Shown: positions 8,783 to 16,807, counted from the first letter of the stretch. The stretch is DNA of 26,901 nucleotides from Lachnospiraceae bacterium UBA1729 (GCA_002315945.1 DCIJ01000103.1:14843-41743), one strand, 5' to 3'. Notes: generated by a model not told the origin, from the letters alone. Numbers and translations are program-made.

Positions 8783-8853
8783 ATCCGCGATAGTGGAATT
8801 TATGATGATTGAATCCGCTACAGTGGAAGCTTCAATAATTGAAAGACGAGGAA
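8764..8853. repeat. 30-bp tandem duplication at a gene 3' end
   Basis: Units at 8764-8793 and 8794-8823 are near-identical (TGGAATTTATGATGATTGAA, then TCCGC). A third, eroded copy occupies 8824-8853 and runs into the rdgB ribosome site. The unit contains the last codons and TGA stop of the preceding gene, and because 30 is a multiple of three the second copy repeats the same codons and stop in frame. This fills the spacer between the amidase-like gene and rdgB. Confidence 0.88.
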
Positions 8854-8863
8854 AGTAAAATAA

Positions 8864-9481
8864 ATGAGTAACAAGGTTGTATTTGCTACAGGTAACGAAG
8901 GAAAAATGCGTGAAATCAGAGATATTCTGAAGGATGTGGATGTTGAACTTTTTTCCTCAAAGCAGGTCGGATTATCCACTGATGTGGAAGAAAATGGAAC
9001 CACATTCATGGAAAATGCGCTGATAAAGGCTAGAGCTGGAGCAAAAGAGAGCGGTTACATGGTTCTGGCAGATGACTCTGGTCTGGAAATTGACTATCTG
9101 GGCAAGGAACCTGGAATCTACTCAGCCAGATATATGGGGGAGGATACCTCCTACGATATTAAGAATGCAAATCTCTTAGAACGTATGGAAGGAGTTCCTG
9201 AAGAGAAGCGTACTGCCCGATTTGTCTGCGCCATAGCTGCAGTTACTCCTGAAGGAGAGGAGTATACAAGCCTTGGAACCATCGAGGGAAGAGTTGCCTA
9301 TGAATCCAAGGGAGTTCATGGTTTTGGATATGATCCCATATTCTATGTGCCAGAGCTGGGATGCACCACAGGCGAGATTCCAGAGAGCGAAAAAAACAAG
9401 ATATCACATAGAGGCAGAGCCCTTACCATGATGAGAGAAAAACTGGTAGCTGAAGGTATCTGGAAGGAAAAACAGGAATAG
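8864..9481 (+). CDS. rdgB: XTP/dITP diphosphatase (RdgB/HAM1 family)
   Basis: A 205-residue house-cleaning enzyme that hydrolyses inosine and xanthosine triphosphates to monophosphates, keeping them out of DNA and RNA. All family motifs are present: substrate-loop ATGNEGK at 8-14, ENALIKA at 50-56, LADDSGL at 68-74 with the metal-binding aspartates, GFGYDPIF at 153-160 and SHRGRA at 181-186. Length is typical. The ATG at 8864 follows GAGGAAAG. It lies 10 bp before the phosphoesterase gene, a pairing common in Firmicutes. Confidence 0.96.
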   Translation: MSNKVVFATGNEGKMREIRDILKDVDVELFSSKQVGLSTDVEENGTTFMENALIKARAGAKESGYMVLADDSGLEIDYLGKEPGIYSARYMGEDTSYDIKNANLLERMEGVPEEKRTARFVCAIAAVTPEGEEYTSLGTIEGRVAYESKGVHGFGYDPIFYVPELGCTTGEIPESEKNKISHRGRALTMMREKLVAEGIWKEKQE

Positions 9482-9491
9482 GTTTACATAA

Positions 9492-9983
9492 ATGTCGAAA
9501 ATGAAGGTGCTGATTGTTAGCGACACCCATGGTCGGGAAGACAATTTTATTAAGGCCATACGGCAGCTGGGTCCCTTTGACAGAGTAATTCACTGTGGCG
9601 ATGTGGAGGGTCAGGAGTTTGAATTAAGAGAGCTGGCCGGATGTCCCATGGATATAGTAGCTGGAAATAATGACTATTTTTCCATGCTGCCCAGAGAACA
9701 GGAATTTATGCTGGGAAAGTACAGGGTATGGCTTACTCATGGTCACAACTATCTGGTTTATATGGGCAATGAAACCATTATGAGGGAGGCCTGTGGCCGG
9801 GATATTGACATAGTAATGTATGGTCACACTCACAAGCCTGTGATTACAAAGGGCAGGGATGTAATTGCAATTAATCCTGGTTCTCTGTCATTACCCAGGC
9901 AGAATGGGCATGTTCCCAGCTGCATTGTAATGGAAATAGATGAGGACGAAGAAGTCAGTTTTGAGATAGTATATTTGGAATAA
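9492..9983 (+). CDS. YfcE/MJ0936-family metallophosphoesterase
   Basis: A 163-residue calcineurin-like phosphoesterase. The dinuclear metal site is complete: SDTHG (D11, H13), GD at 36-37, GNND (N60), THGH (H83, H85) and GHTHKP (H112, H114). Close relatives hydrolyse phosphodiesters in vitro but the physiological substrate is not settled. The ATG at 9492 has a weak AGG upstream; an in-frame ATG at 9501 is the alternative start. It directly follows rdgB and is the last gene before a strong terminator. Confidence 0.92.
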   Translation: MSKMKVLIVSDTHGREDNFIKAIRQLGPFDRVIHCGDVEGQEFELRELAGCPMDIVAGNNDYFSMLPREQEFMLGKYRVWLTHGHNYLVYMGNETIMREACGRDIDIVMYGHTHKPVITKGRDVIAINPGSLSLPRQNGHVPSCIVMEIDEDEEVSFEIVYLE

Positions 9984-10041
9984 TTAGAAGCTGATTTTGA
10001 AACAGCATAATAATACAACCAATAAATTATTGAATTTTAAC

Positions 10042-10070
10042 AAAAAATGAGCCATTAAGGCTCATTTTTT
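10042..10070 (+). terminator. Rho-independent terminator of the pheA-to-phosphoesterase run
   Basis: A perfect 12-bp stem, AAAAAATGAGCC (10042-10053) with GGCTCATTTTTT (10059-10070), and a 5-nt ATTAA loop, leading into a T run. The flanking A and T tracts make it potentially active on both strands. Confidence 0.92.
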
Positions 10071-10081
10071 TATACACTCTG

Positions 10082-10110
10082 TTGTGTTTTGCCAGATTTT
10101 AATTTACAAT
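10082..10110 (+). promoter_or_regulatory. Candidate promoter of the HDOD gene
   Basis: TTGTGT (10082-10087), a 17-bp spacer and TACAAT (10105-10110) lie just after the preceding terminator and 23 bp before the start codon. The -10 and spacing are good and the -35 is partial. Confidence 0.5.
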
Positions 10111-10133
10111 AAAGGCATATGGAGGTACGGGGT

Positions 10134-11354
10134 ATGTTAGTTGTATTAATTCCATTATTTAACAAGGATATGTCGGTAAGTGCATATTCCATTTTTTCTC
10201 AGAAAGATAATTCTATGCTGAATCCTGCCATACTTGGCACAGGTGCTTTGGATGGAGCAGGACATGTTCCCGGCTTTGATTTGATTGATGAGATTGGTAT
10301 GGAGGCATTGACTGGGGGCAAGGATGTATTTGTTCCTATTTCTAATGTATCTGTTTTTTCGGATATTGAGTCCAGCTGTACTCAGGACAGAGACAAGGTG
10401 ATTCTTCTTATTGATAATACATTCCCACCGGTGGATATGTATGTTAAGAGACTGAAAGAACTTACGGATGCAGGCTTCAGACTGGGAATCAGAAAGCTTC
10501 CGGTGTCTGAATTTGAAAATTACAAACCAATCCTCGGTATGTGTCAGTACGTCTTCCTTAATAATAAGAAGATTATCATTGACAAGGCCAAGGTGTATTT
10601 TAATTCCATCTATCCAAATATCAGACTTTGCGCCGGCAACATTGATACCTATGATAACTTCAATACCTTGAAGGGTGGCGATGGTTACAAGTATTACGAA
10701 GGAAGCTTTTACCGTATGCCGGTCAGTGGCAATAACAAAGAGATTGCACCGCTGAAGATTAACTATATTGAGCTGCTAAATCTTGTGAATGCACCGGATT
10801 TTGATTTGACAGAAGCAGCTGATATAGTCGGAAGGGATCCGGCTCTGACAATTTCGCTGCTGGGCATGGTTAACAAGATGGCTCTCAGAGGAGGCATCAG
10901 TTCTATCAGGCATGCTGTTGCAATGCTTGGTCAGAAGGAACTGACCAGATGGATTAATACGGCAGTGGCCAAGGAGCTGTATGCAGACAAGCCAGGTGAG
11001 ATGACGAGAATATCGCTTATACGTGCCAAGTTTGCAGAGAGTCTGGCAGAGTGCTTTGAACTTAAGCATAAGAGGGAAGAGCTCTTCCTGATGGGTCTGT
11101 TCTCCGTCATTGATGCAATCCTGGAAAAGAGCATGGAAGAGGCTCTGTCCATTATGCAGGTGTCAGATGAAATCAAGGATGCTCTGGTTGAAAGCAAAGG
11201 TGAGCTGGCACCGGTATATGATTTTATTAGAGAATATGAAGATGCTAACTGGCAGGAAATCTCCCGCGTTATGGTAGTAAGAGATATTGATATGAAGGTT
11301 ATCGAGAAGGCTTACTATGATACTCTGATGTGGTATAGACTGTTAATATTTTAA
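10134..11354 (+). CDS. EAL-like/HDOD signalling protein (YuxH type)
   Basis: A 406-residue protein with the architecture of YuxH-type proteins: an N-terminal degenerate EAL-like barrel (about 1-195) and a C-terminal HDOD domain (about 205-385, starting NYIELLNLVNAPDFDL and including MGLFSVIDAILE at 320-331). No EAL catalytic signature or metal-binding set is visible, so cyclic-di-GMP hydrolysis is unlikely; such proteins are thought to act as binding or regulatory modules. I start it at ATG 10134, because GGAGG at 10121-10125 sits 8 bp upstream; the ATG at 10119 precedes that ribosome site and is rejected. It is flanked by terminators and so is probably monocistronic. Confidence 0.82.
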   Translation: MLVVLIPLFNKDMSVSAYSIFSQKDNSMLNPAILGTGALDGAGHVPGFDLIDEIGMEALTGGKDVFVPISNVSVFSDIESSCTQDRDKVILLIDNTFPPVDMYVKRLKELTDAGFRLGIRKLPVSEFENYKPILGMCQYVFLNNKKIIIDKAKVYFNSIYPNIRLCAGNIDTYDNFNTLKGGDGYKYYEGSFYRMPVSGNNKEIAPLKINYIELLNLVNAPDFDLTEAADIVGRDPALTISLLGMVNKMALRGGISSIRHAVAMLGQKELTRWINTAVAKELYADKPGEMTRISLIRAKFAESLAECFELKHKREELFLMGLFSVIDAILEKSMEEALSIMQVSDEIKDALVESKGELAPVYDFIREYEDANWQEISRVMVVRDIDMKVIEKAYYDTLMWYRLLIF

Positions 11355-11380
11355 ATGCTAATATTATAAAAGCTAATGTT

Positions 11381-11418
11381 ATCACCCGTTGGTCATTGCT
11401 CCAATGGGTGATTTTTTG
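11381..11418 (+). terminator. Terminator of the HDOD gene
   Basis: A 12-bp stem with one G-U pair, ATCACCCGTTGG (11381-11392) with CCAATGGGTGAT (11401-11412), an 8-nt loop, then a T run at 11412-11417. Confidence 0.9.
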
Positions 11419-11448
11419 CAGGGAATTGGAACGGATGATTTTCCTGCA
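11417..11448. promoter_or_regulatory. Inverted repeat upstream of the ROK gene
   Basis: TGCAGGGAA (11417-11425) and TTTCCTGCA (11440-11448) form an imperfect inverted repeat with a 14-bp gap, 18 bp before the ROK start codon. The right arm runs on into CCTGCAGG. It may be an autoregulatory operator or an RNA hairpin covering the leader. No convincing promoter was found between the terminator and this gene. Confidence 0.4.
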
Positions 11449-11465
11449 GGAAATGAGAATGTAAT

Positions 11466-12683
11466 ATGGAGAGTACAAGAAAAGGTTTCAACCAGAATTC
11501 AATACAGGATATGAACAGAACCCTGATTCTTAATCTGTTGAGGAGACAGAACAACTGCGCCAGAACAGAGTTGGCCAAGATGTCGGGTCTCAAGCAGGCT
11601 ACAGTGACTAATATCATTAATGATTTTATGGACTGGGGGCTGGTTAAGGAGACGGGATTTCTGACTGGAAATAAGGGCAGACGAAGTATTGGTATTACAA
11701 TAGATACCGATTTGTTTGGAGTAATTGGTGTTCAGGTTGCCAGAAGGCATCATATTGTGGGACTCTTTGACCTGCTGGGGCAGAGGGTGTCATATATCCG
11801 AAACGAGCACGCACCTACTATCTCCCCCAGACAGATAATGGATGACATCTATTGCAGTATTGCCAACCTGCTGGAAAAAAATGATGATAGAAAGATACTG
11901 GCTATTGGAGCGGCGCTTCCCGGCCCCTTCAGTATTAAGGATGGCAAGATTGAGCTGATGACCGGATATACCGGATGGGAAGAAATAGATATCCGCCAGG
12001 AGATGGAGAGCAGGTTTGGACTGCCGGTAATTTTAGAGAATGATGCCAATGCTGCAGCTGTTGCACAGTACTGGAACGATCCAGAATGGTATGAAAATAA
12101 TACTCTCGCCTATATCTGCGCCGGTGAAGGTGTCGGTGCCGGAATTCTAACAGAAGGCAAACTGTTTAGAGGTGCGGTGGGAACTGCCGGAGAAATTGGC
12201 CACATGTCCATTAACTTTAAGGGTGAGAGATGTGCCTGCGGCAACCGAGGCTGTCTGGAAGGATACTGTTCAACCATTGCACTGACAAAAGAGGTGAATC
12301 GTATACTTGCTCCTGAGAGAAATTACAAGTATTCGGATGTGAAGAGACTTATAAGAGAAGGTAATCCAATTGCCATAGAGATTTTCTCATCCTGCTGTGA
12401 CTATCTCTCAATAGGAATAGTCAATATCATTAATGCCTTTAATCCATCGGTGATAGTAATCGGTGATGAAATGTCCCATGTGGTTCCGGAGGAAATGCTC
12501 AGGAGAATAAAAAGACGTGTCAAGGAGTGTGTTGTCCCCAGCGTATATGACAGCGTAACCATAAAAATGAGTGCAATTGACGGATCCATGGTCTGCGGTG
12601 CAGCTATTATGGCAGTTCAGTATGTCTTTGACAGACCTGAAAAGTATTTCAATACTGCACAGACAGGTGACAACCCGGACTAA
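11466..12683 (+). CDS. ROK-family transcriptional regulator (NagC/XylR type)
   Basis: A 405-residue sugar-responsive repressor. An N-terminal winged helix-turn-helix spans about 15-65 (NRTLILNLLRRQ, then LAKMSGLKQATVTNI). The ROK domain follows, with LPGPF at 151-155, ENDANAAA at 191-198, EIGHM at 243-247 and the zinc motif CACGNRGCLE at 256-265. The kinase-like site still has D193, so some sugar kinase activity cannot be excluded, but the HTH marks it as a regulator. The ATG at 11466 is behind AGGAAATGAG. It is a single-gene unit and its effector and targets are not evident; the adjacent sugar locus is one possibility. Confidence 0.9.
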   Translation: MESTRKGFNQNSIQDMNRTLILNLLRRQNNCARTELAKMSGLKQATVTNIINDFMDWGLVKETGFLTGNKGRRSIGITIDTDLFGVIGVQVARRHHIVGLFDLLGQRVSYIRNEHAPTISPRQIMDDIYCSIANLLEKNDDRKILAIGAALPGPFSIKDGKIELMTGYTGWEEIDIRQEMESRFGLPVILENDANAAAVAQYWNDPEWYENNTLAYICAGEGVGAGILTEGKLFRGAVGTAGEIGHMSINFKGERCACGNRGCLEGYCSTIALTKEVNRILAPERNYKYSDVKRLIREGNPIAIEIFSSCCDYLSIGIVNIINAFNPSVIVIGDEMSHVVPEEMLRRIKRRVKECVVPSVYDSVTIKMSAIDGSMVCGAAIMAVQYVFDRPEKYFNTAQTGDNPD

Positions 12684-12736
12684 TGTGTTGAAAAATATTA
12701 TTTTATTAAATAAGTAAAAATACTTCACGACATATT

Positions 12737-12751
12737 TGAAAAAAATATTCA
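12737..12751. promoter_or_regulatory. Candidate RpiR operator 1 (TGAA-N7-TTCA)
   Basis: TGAAAAAAATATTCA, a 15-bp inverted repeat, lies between the ROK stop and its terminator. It shares TGAA-N7-TTCA with four other sites in this locus. Confidence 0.45.
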
Positions 12752-12785
12752 GAAGTGTTGGGAAGATATAAATATGCGGTAAAAT

Positions 12786-12828
12786 AAGCGCATCTGCAAA
12801 AAAATATTTCATGCAGATGTGCTTTTTT
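12786..12828 (+). terminator. Terminator of the ROK gene
   Basis: A 13-bp stem with one G-U pair, AAGCGCATCTGCA (12786-12798) with TGCAGATGTGCTT (12812-12824), a 13-nt loop and a T run to 12828. It isolates the ROK gene from the sugar locus. The rest of 12829-12985 has no gene; it holds one operator candidate and a small CACAA/TTGTG hairpin near 12926-12939. Confidence 0.88.
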
Positions 12829-12859
12829 AATGCATAATTGGCGAAAAATGCGAAAACTA

Positions 12860-12874
12860 TGAATTCAAATTTCA
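12860..12874. promoter_or_regulatory. Candidate RpiR operator 2 (TGAA-N7-TTCA)
   Basis: TGAATTCAAATTTCA lies 111 bp upstream of the rpiR -35 hexamer. It differs by a single base from the site at 21794-21808 in the aldolase leader, which argues for a shared regulator. Confidence 0.6.
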
Positions 12875-12985
12875 TGAGATGTCATGAGAAAATAAAGCAA
12901 AAAGGCATTCTTACCATAATAATACACAAGGATTTGTGCATAGTGCTGAAAAATGCCCTAGATATACATATTTTTCATAGTAGTG

Positions 12986-13014
12986 TTGACAAAGGACGTG
13001 GTCGGAAGTAATAT
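12986..13014 (+). promoter_or_regulatory. Promoter of the rpiR/ABC operon
   Basis: A textbook housekeeping promoter: TTGACA (12986-12991), a 17-bp spacer, and TAATAT (13009-13014), followed by AAAG. The expected start is near 13020, giving a leader of about 90 nt before the rpiR start codon. The spacer contains TGGTCGGAA, also found upstream of the aldolase promoter. Confidence 0.8.
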
Positions 13015-13058
13015 AAAGTCACTTCAATGATTAAACGAATTAAGTAAATAACATAATA

Positions 13059-13097
13059 TTTCTTGAAAATTACTTGGTTTCGTGAAATATGTATTCA
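13059..13097. promoter_or_regulatory. Palindromes and candidate RpiR operator 3 in the rpiR leader
   Basis: Two 10-bp palindrome-like elements, TTTCTTGAAA (13059-13068) and TTTCGTGAAA (13078-13087), are 19 bp apart. The second overlaps TGAAATATGTATTCA (13083-13097), another TGAA-N7-TTCA site ending just before the AGGAGG ribosome site. The position downstream of the promoter fits autorepression. Confidence 0.5.
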
Positions 13098-13110
13098 TGA
13101 AGGAGGAGAA

Positions 13111-13944
13111 ATGGAAAAACGAGTTCTGGAAAGAATTTCGGAATCAATAGAAGAAATGTTTGCTGCAGAGCGCAAGGTTGCAGATTACATTCTGGAAAAT
13201 CCCAGACAGGTAATTGCATTTAATGTAACAGACCTGGCGGAACGAAGTGGAGCCAGCGATGCTACCGTAATCCGAGTTTGCAAGAGAGTTGGCTTTAAGG
13301 GCTTTTATCAGATGAAGATAGCCCTGGCGGAGGAACTGGGAAGAAATCAGACTGTTGGTTATCCTAATCCGGCTGAGAATCCCAATGGGGCCAAGGAAGT
13401 AATCAAGTGTCTTACAAGAGACCTGCTTCGAATTGCTGATATGCTTGATGAGGATACTATTGAGCACTGCGTTGAGATGATATGCGAGAGCAGACGAGTG
13501 TTTGTCATAGCAGTAGGAAATTCGATTCCAACTGCAATGGATTTTACATTCAGACTATGCAGACTGGGCGTTGATGCCACATGTGGGGTTGTGGTTGAGG
13601 GCGGCCTGGCTGGAATGGTTTCAGGAGATGAAAGAGATATGCTGATTGCAATATCTCATTCAGGAAGCTCCAGACAGGTACTACAGGCTGTTGAATTGGC
13701 TAATACCAAGAAGCTTAAGACTTTGGCTATTACCACTTCAAGCAGTACACCTCTTGCAAGACAGTCGCAAAATTATCTGCTGACAACGGTTGAGAACCCG
13801 CTTTTTGGGGAGGCGGGAGCTGCCACACATATTTATGACAATGCAATTGTGGATGCAATTCTCTATCTGGTTGCCGGACGCAGGAGACAGATCGCAGACG
13901 ATTTTGAAGAAATAGAAAATCTACTGGCTGAGTACAAAATTTAG
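13111..13944 (+). CDS. RpiR/MurR-family transcriptional regulator
   Basis: A 277-residue sugar-phosphate-responsive regulator. The N-terminal HTH_6 domain (1-75) includes FNVTDLAERSGASDATVIRVCKR near 37-59. A SIS sugar-phosphate-binding domain follows (about 125-250) with FVIAVGNS at 131-138 and ISHSGSSRQV at 181-190. I start it at ATG 13111, 4 bp after a perfect AGGAGG (13101-13106); an upstream TTG at 13063 would place the ribosome site inside the coding region. It leads the ADP-kinase/FGGY/ABC run and starts the next gene after only 10 bp, so it is the likely local regulator. The five TGAA-N7-TTCA repeats nearby are candidate binding sites. The effector is unknown. Confidence 0.93.
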   Translation: MEKRVLERISESIEEMFAAERKVADYILENPRQVIAFNVTDLAERSGASDATVIRVCKRVGFKGFYQMKIALAEELGRNQTVGYPNPAENPNGAKEVIKCLTRDLLRIADMLDEDTIEHCVEMICESRRVFVIAVGNSIPTAMDFTFRLCRLGVDATCGVVVEGGLAGMVSGDERDMLIAISHSGSSRQVLQAVELANTKKLKTLAITTSSSTPLARQSQNYLLTTVENPLFGEAGAATHIYDNAIVDAILYLVAGRRRQIADDFEEIENLLAEYKI

Positions 13945-13954
13945 GGATGGGGAA

Positions 13955-15274
13955 ATGGGTTACACAGATAGATATATTGATTACCTGTATGAGACTACGG
14001 GGGATATCGATAGCAGTAAGAGGTTAGGTAAGACGGTGGTGTTTGGATACACCTCAGATACTGATGTACTTCTTACATATGATGAAAAAGAGGTTAACGA
14101 TTTAATCTCTACTTATTTAAAAGAAGAACCTTACAAAAAAGATAATGACATAATAGATAGTGTTGAAGATCTGGCAAGATACGTAACCTACTATATGATT
14201 AATGGCCTGGGTGGAGAGGTTGATATTTCCAATCCGGAGGTTGTTGATTATCTGCTGGGTCATTACAAATATCAGTATTGTCTGGGTGGTACCGGAGCTC
14301 AGGGCGCTGCAGCCCTGGCAAGCACAGGCATGCCGCTGTTGTGCCATATATCAGATAAGAACAAACAGGTTTGTGAGCTGATGAGTTATCCTGGACTGGA
14401 TACAATCAAGGATGGCAAGAGGGTTCCACTTCCTGAGATTGAAGCTGGAGAAGCAGCGTATCATTTTATTTTTGCCTACACAAAGGGTGATAAGTTCAAA
14501 ATTGGTGACAAGGAATATGAGGTTCCAATAGCCAACAGAGTAATCCTGGATTTTGACACTATTCACAAGGATATAGTGGTAAATGATGATTTCAAGGAAT
14601 ACCTGGAGAATAATGCTGAAAAAATAGTTTCCTACAATCTGAGCGGTTTCAATGGAATCATTGATGAGGAGCTCACTGAAAAGAGACTGAAGGAACTGTC
14701 AAAACATTATTCAAAGATTAAGGAAAAGAATCCAAACTGTATTATCTATTTTGAGAGTGCACATTATTTAAGCCCTCAGGTTAAATACAGAGTATACAAA
14801 GAGATTTCTCCCTTCATTAATATAATGGGAATGAATGAGGAGGAACTGGTAGCACATACTAGAGAACATAACGTTTCCATTGATAAGGAAAGCCTCCCTG
14901 ATGTAATAAGGGGCATGGATGTAATCATTGAGAAGTATGGAGTTACAGGCATCATAATGCACACCAAGGATTACGCTATGTATTATGGGGACGAGCTTAA
15001 GGGCGTCGATCTGGAAAAAGCATTGACACTTGGAAATCTGCTTTCAGGAACCAGGGCCAGGGTAGGGCACTATGGAAACCTGAAGGAGTGTTCAGAAAGC
15101 ATCGATTGTATGCAGCTAAGCGAAATCGGACTTAGGTTCGCAGAAGAACTGGAAACTATGAAGCTTTCCAAGCAGGCTGTATTAGTACCTTCCAGATACA
15201 TGGAAAAGCCGGTGTGCACCATAGGACTTGGAGATACATTCTGTGCAGGTGTACAATTTGCTTTTATCAATTAG
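13955..15274 (+). CDS. ADP-dependent phosphofructokinase/glucokinase-family sugar kinase
   Basis: A 439-residue member of the ADP-dependent sugar kinases, enzymes best known from archaeal modified glycolysis that use ADP as phosphoryl donor and release AMP. Family marks visible: GGTGAQ at 111-116, LSGFNGI at 229-235, FESAHY at 266-271, MNEEEL at 293-298 and the GLGDTF loop at 424-429 with the presumed catalytic base D427. Length is close to the archaeal proteins. It lies between rpiR and an FGGY kinase. Candidate reactions are phosphorylation of a ketose monophosphate (fructose-, tagatose- or sedoheptulose-type) to a bisphosphate for the class II aldolase encoded downstream, or of a free sugar. 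Which applies cannot be read from sequence. Confidence 0.88.
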   Translation: MGYTDRYIDYLYETTGDIDSSKRLGKTVVFGYTSDTDVLLTYDEKEVNDLISTYLKEEPYKKDNDIIDSVEDLARYVTYYMINGLGGEVDISNPEVVDYLLGHYKYQYCLGGTGAQGAAALASTGMPLLCHISDKNKQVCELMSYPGLDTIKDGKRVPLPEIEAGEAAYHFIFAYTKGDKFKIGDKEYEVPIANRVILDFDTIHKDIVVNDDFKEYLENNAEKIVSYNLSGFNGIIDEELTEKRLKELSKHYSKIKEKNPNCIIYFESAHYLSPQVKYRVYKEISPFINIMGMNEEELVAHTREHNVSIDKESLPDVIRGMDVIIEKYGVTGIIMHTKDYAMYYGDELKGVDLEKALTLGNLLSGTRARVGHYGNLKECSESIDCMQLSEIGLRFAEELETMKLSKQAVLVPSRYMEKPVCTIGLGDTFCAGVQFAFIN

Positions 15275-15298
15275 TAGGGAAGAAAAAGGGGTAGCGTA

Positions 15299-16807
15299 AT
15301 GAGTTGTTTCATGGGTGTAGACCTGGGAACCTCGAGCTTAAAAACGATTGCCATTGATGAAAATGGAAAACTGCTGGGACTGGCATCACAGGCCTACCAG
15401 TTCAGTTCACCTTTTAATAATTACGCAGAGCATGATCCTGCAGAATGGTGGGATGCCTGTGTAAATACCATCAGAAGTATTTTGGCAGAAGGAAAAGTTA
15501 AGCCTGAGGATGTCAAGGGAATAAGCTTTTCGGGCCAGATGCATGGACTTGTTCCATTAGATGAGAAGGGTGAGGTGGTCAGACCATCCATTCTTCACTG
15601 CGACGCAAGAAGTGGCAGACAGGTAGAAAAAATAAAAGAACTCTTCGGTATGGATCAGGTTAAGGAACTGATGATGAACCCTGTGTATACAGGATTTTTG
15701 CTTCCTTCGCTGATCTGGGTCAGAGATACAGAACCGGAACAATATCAGAAAATCCGCCATGTATGTCTCCCGAAGGACTATATCAAATACCGACTGACTG
15801 GAGAGATTACATCTGACTATTCAGATGCTTCCGCCACACTGGCATTTGATATTAAAAAGTGTGACTGGTCGGAGGAGATAATTAATAAGCTGGATTTGCC
15901 AATGGAGCTGTTTCCAAAGTGCTTTGGAACAAGCGAAGTGGCTGGCAAAGTTTGCAAAAAGGCTGCCGAAGAAACTGGTTTGCTGGAGGGCACTTTTGTA
16001 ATAGCCGGTGGTGGCGACCAGGTAATGCAGGGCATTGGAAACGGTATTACCAAGGTTGGGCAGGCATCAGCCAATATCGGAACCAGTGGTCAGCTTTCAT
16101 TTCAGGCTGACAGAGCAATATTAAACCCAGATTTAAGTACTAACACGTTTTTAGGATATAAGAAGGACCGCTGGATTACCATGGGCGCAATCATGAACGC
16201 GGGACTTTGTTATAAATGGTTCAACTCTATGTTTGAAAAGACTGACATGGAGGAGATGAACAAAAGAATATCACAGGTGGAGCCTGGTAGTGGCGGACTG
16301 GTATTTCTTCCATATTTAAATGGAGAGAGAACCCCCCATCTGGATCCGGATTTGAGCGGAATGTTCATGGGAATAAACCTTAATTCGGGTAGAGAACAGA
16401 TGGCCAGAGCTGTGATGGAAGGAGTTAGCTTCGCATTATATCAGTGCATGGAAGTATGCGGGGAGCTTGGATTACATGCTGATTCCATAGTTGCCTCGGG
16501 TGGAGGTGCAAGGAGTGCCCCCTGGTTACAGATGCAGGCTGATATTTACAATGTTCCACTAAAGGTAGCTGATACTGAAGAGCAGGCAGGATTAGGGGCT
16601 GCCATTGCTGCAGGTGTTGGTTATGGTACATATAAAGATGTAGAAGAGGGATGTAGCGCAGTTGTTAAGTACAAGGATTTTGTGGCAGAGCCTGATGCAA
16701 GGCGCCATGAGATATACCGGGAATACTATCAGCTGTACAAGGACACGTTTGTAGCATGCAGAGAACCTTTACACAGGGTTACATTGCTGGGGCGTGAAAT
16801 CAATTAG
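15299..16807 (+). CDS. xylB: FGGY-family carbohydrate kinase, xylulokinase-like
   Basis: A 502-residue cytosolic kinase of the XylB type. The ATP loop VDLGTSS is at 7-13, the substrate loop SGQMHG at 78-83, the catalytic aspartate is D240 in AGGGD and the adenosine-binding GGGARS is at 401-406. Compared with E. coli XylB, the residues around the sugar differ: ILWNDGR reads ILHCDAR (98-104) and GGGDNA reads GGGDQV. The substrate may therefore not be D-xylulose, although the D-lyxose-isomerase-like gene in the locus would supply exactly that ketose. The ATG at 15299 follows AGGGGT. It sits between the ADP-dependent kinase and the ABC importer genes. Confidence 0.85.
   Translation: MSCFMGVDLGTSSLKTIAIDENGKLLGLASQAYQFSSPFNNYAEHDPAEWWDACVNTIRSILAEGKVKPEDVKGISFSGQMHGLVPLDEKGEVVRPSILHCDARSGRQVEKIKELFGMDQVKELMMNPVYTGFLLPSLIWVRDTEPEQYQKIRHVCLPKDYIKYRLTGEITSDYSDASATLAFDIKKCDWSEEIINKLDLPMELFPKCFGTSEVAGKVCKKAAEETGLLEGTFVIAGGGDQVMQGIGNGITKVGQASANIGTSGQLSFQADRAILNPDLSTNTFLGYKKDRWITMGAIMNAGLCYKWFNSMFEKTDMEEMNKRISQVEPGSGGLVFLPYLNGERTPHLDPDLSGMFMGINLNSGREQMARAVMEGVSFALYQCMEVCGELGLHADSIVASGGGARSAPWLQMQADIYNVPLKVADTEEQAGLGAAIAAGVGYGTYKDVEEGCSAVVKYKDFVAEPDARRHEIYREYYQLYKDTFVACREPLHRVTLLGREIN

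Noticed and set aside
9501..9983. Shorter phosphoesterase start at 9501
   Set aside because: Possible, but the ATG at 9492 has the better-placed AGG and only three residues differ; left as an alternative.
12840..12985. Riboswitch or T-box leader upstream of rpiR
   Set aside because: The region lies upstream of the strong promoter at 12986-13014 and shows only small hairpins, with no conserved riboswitch core.
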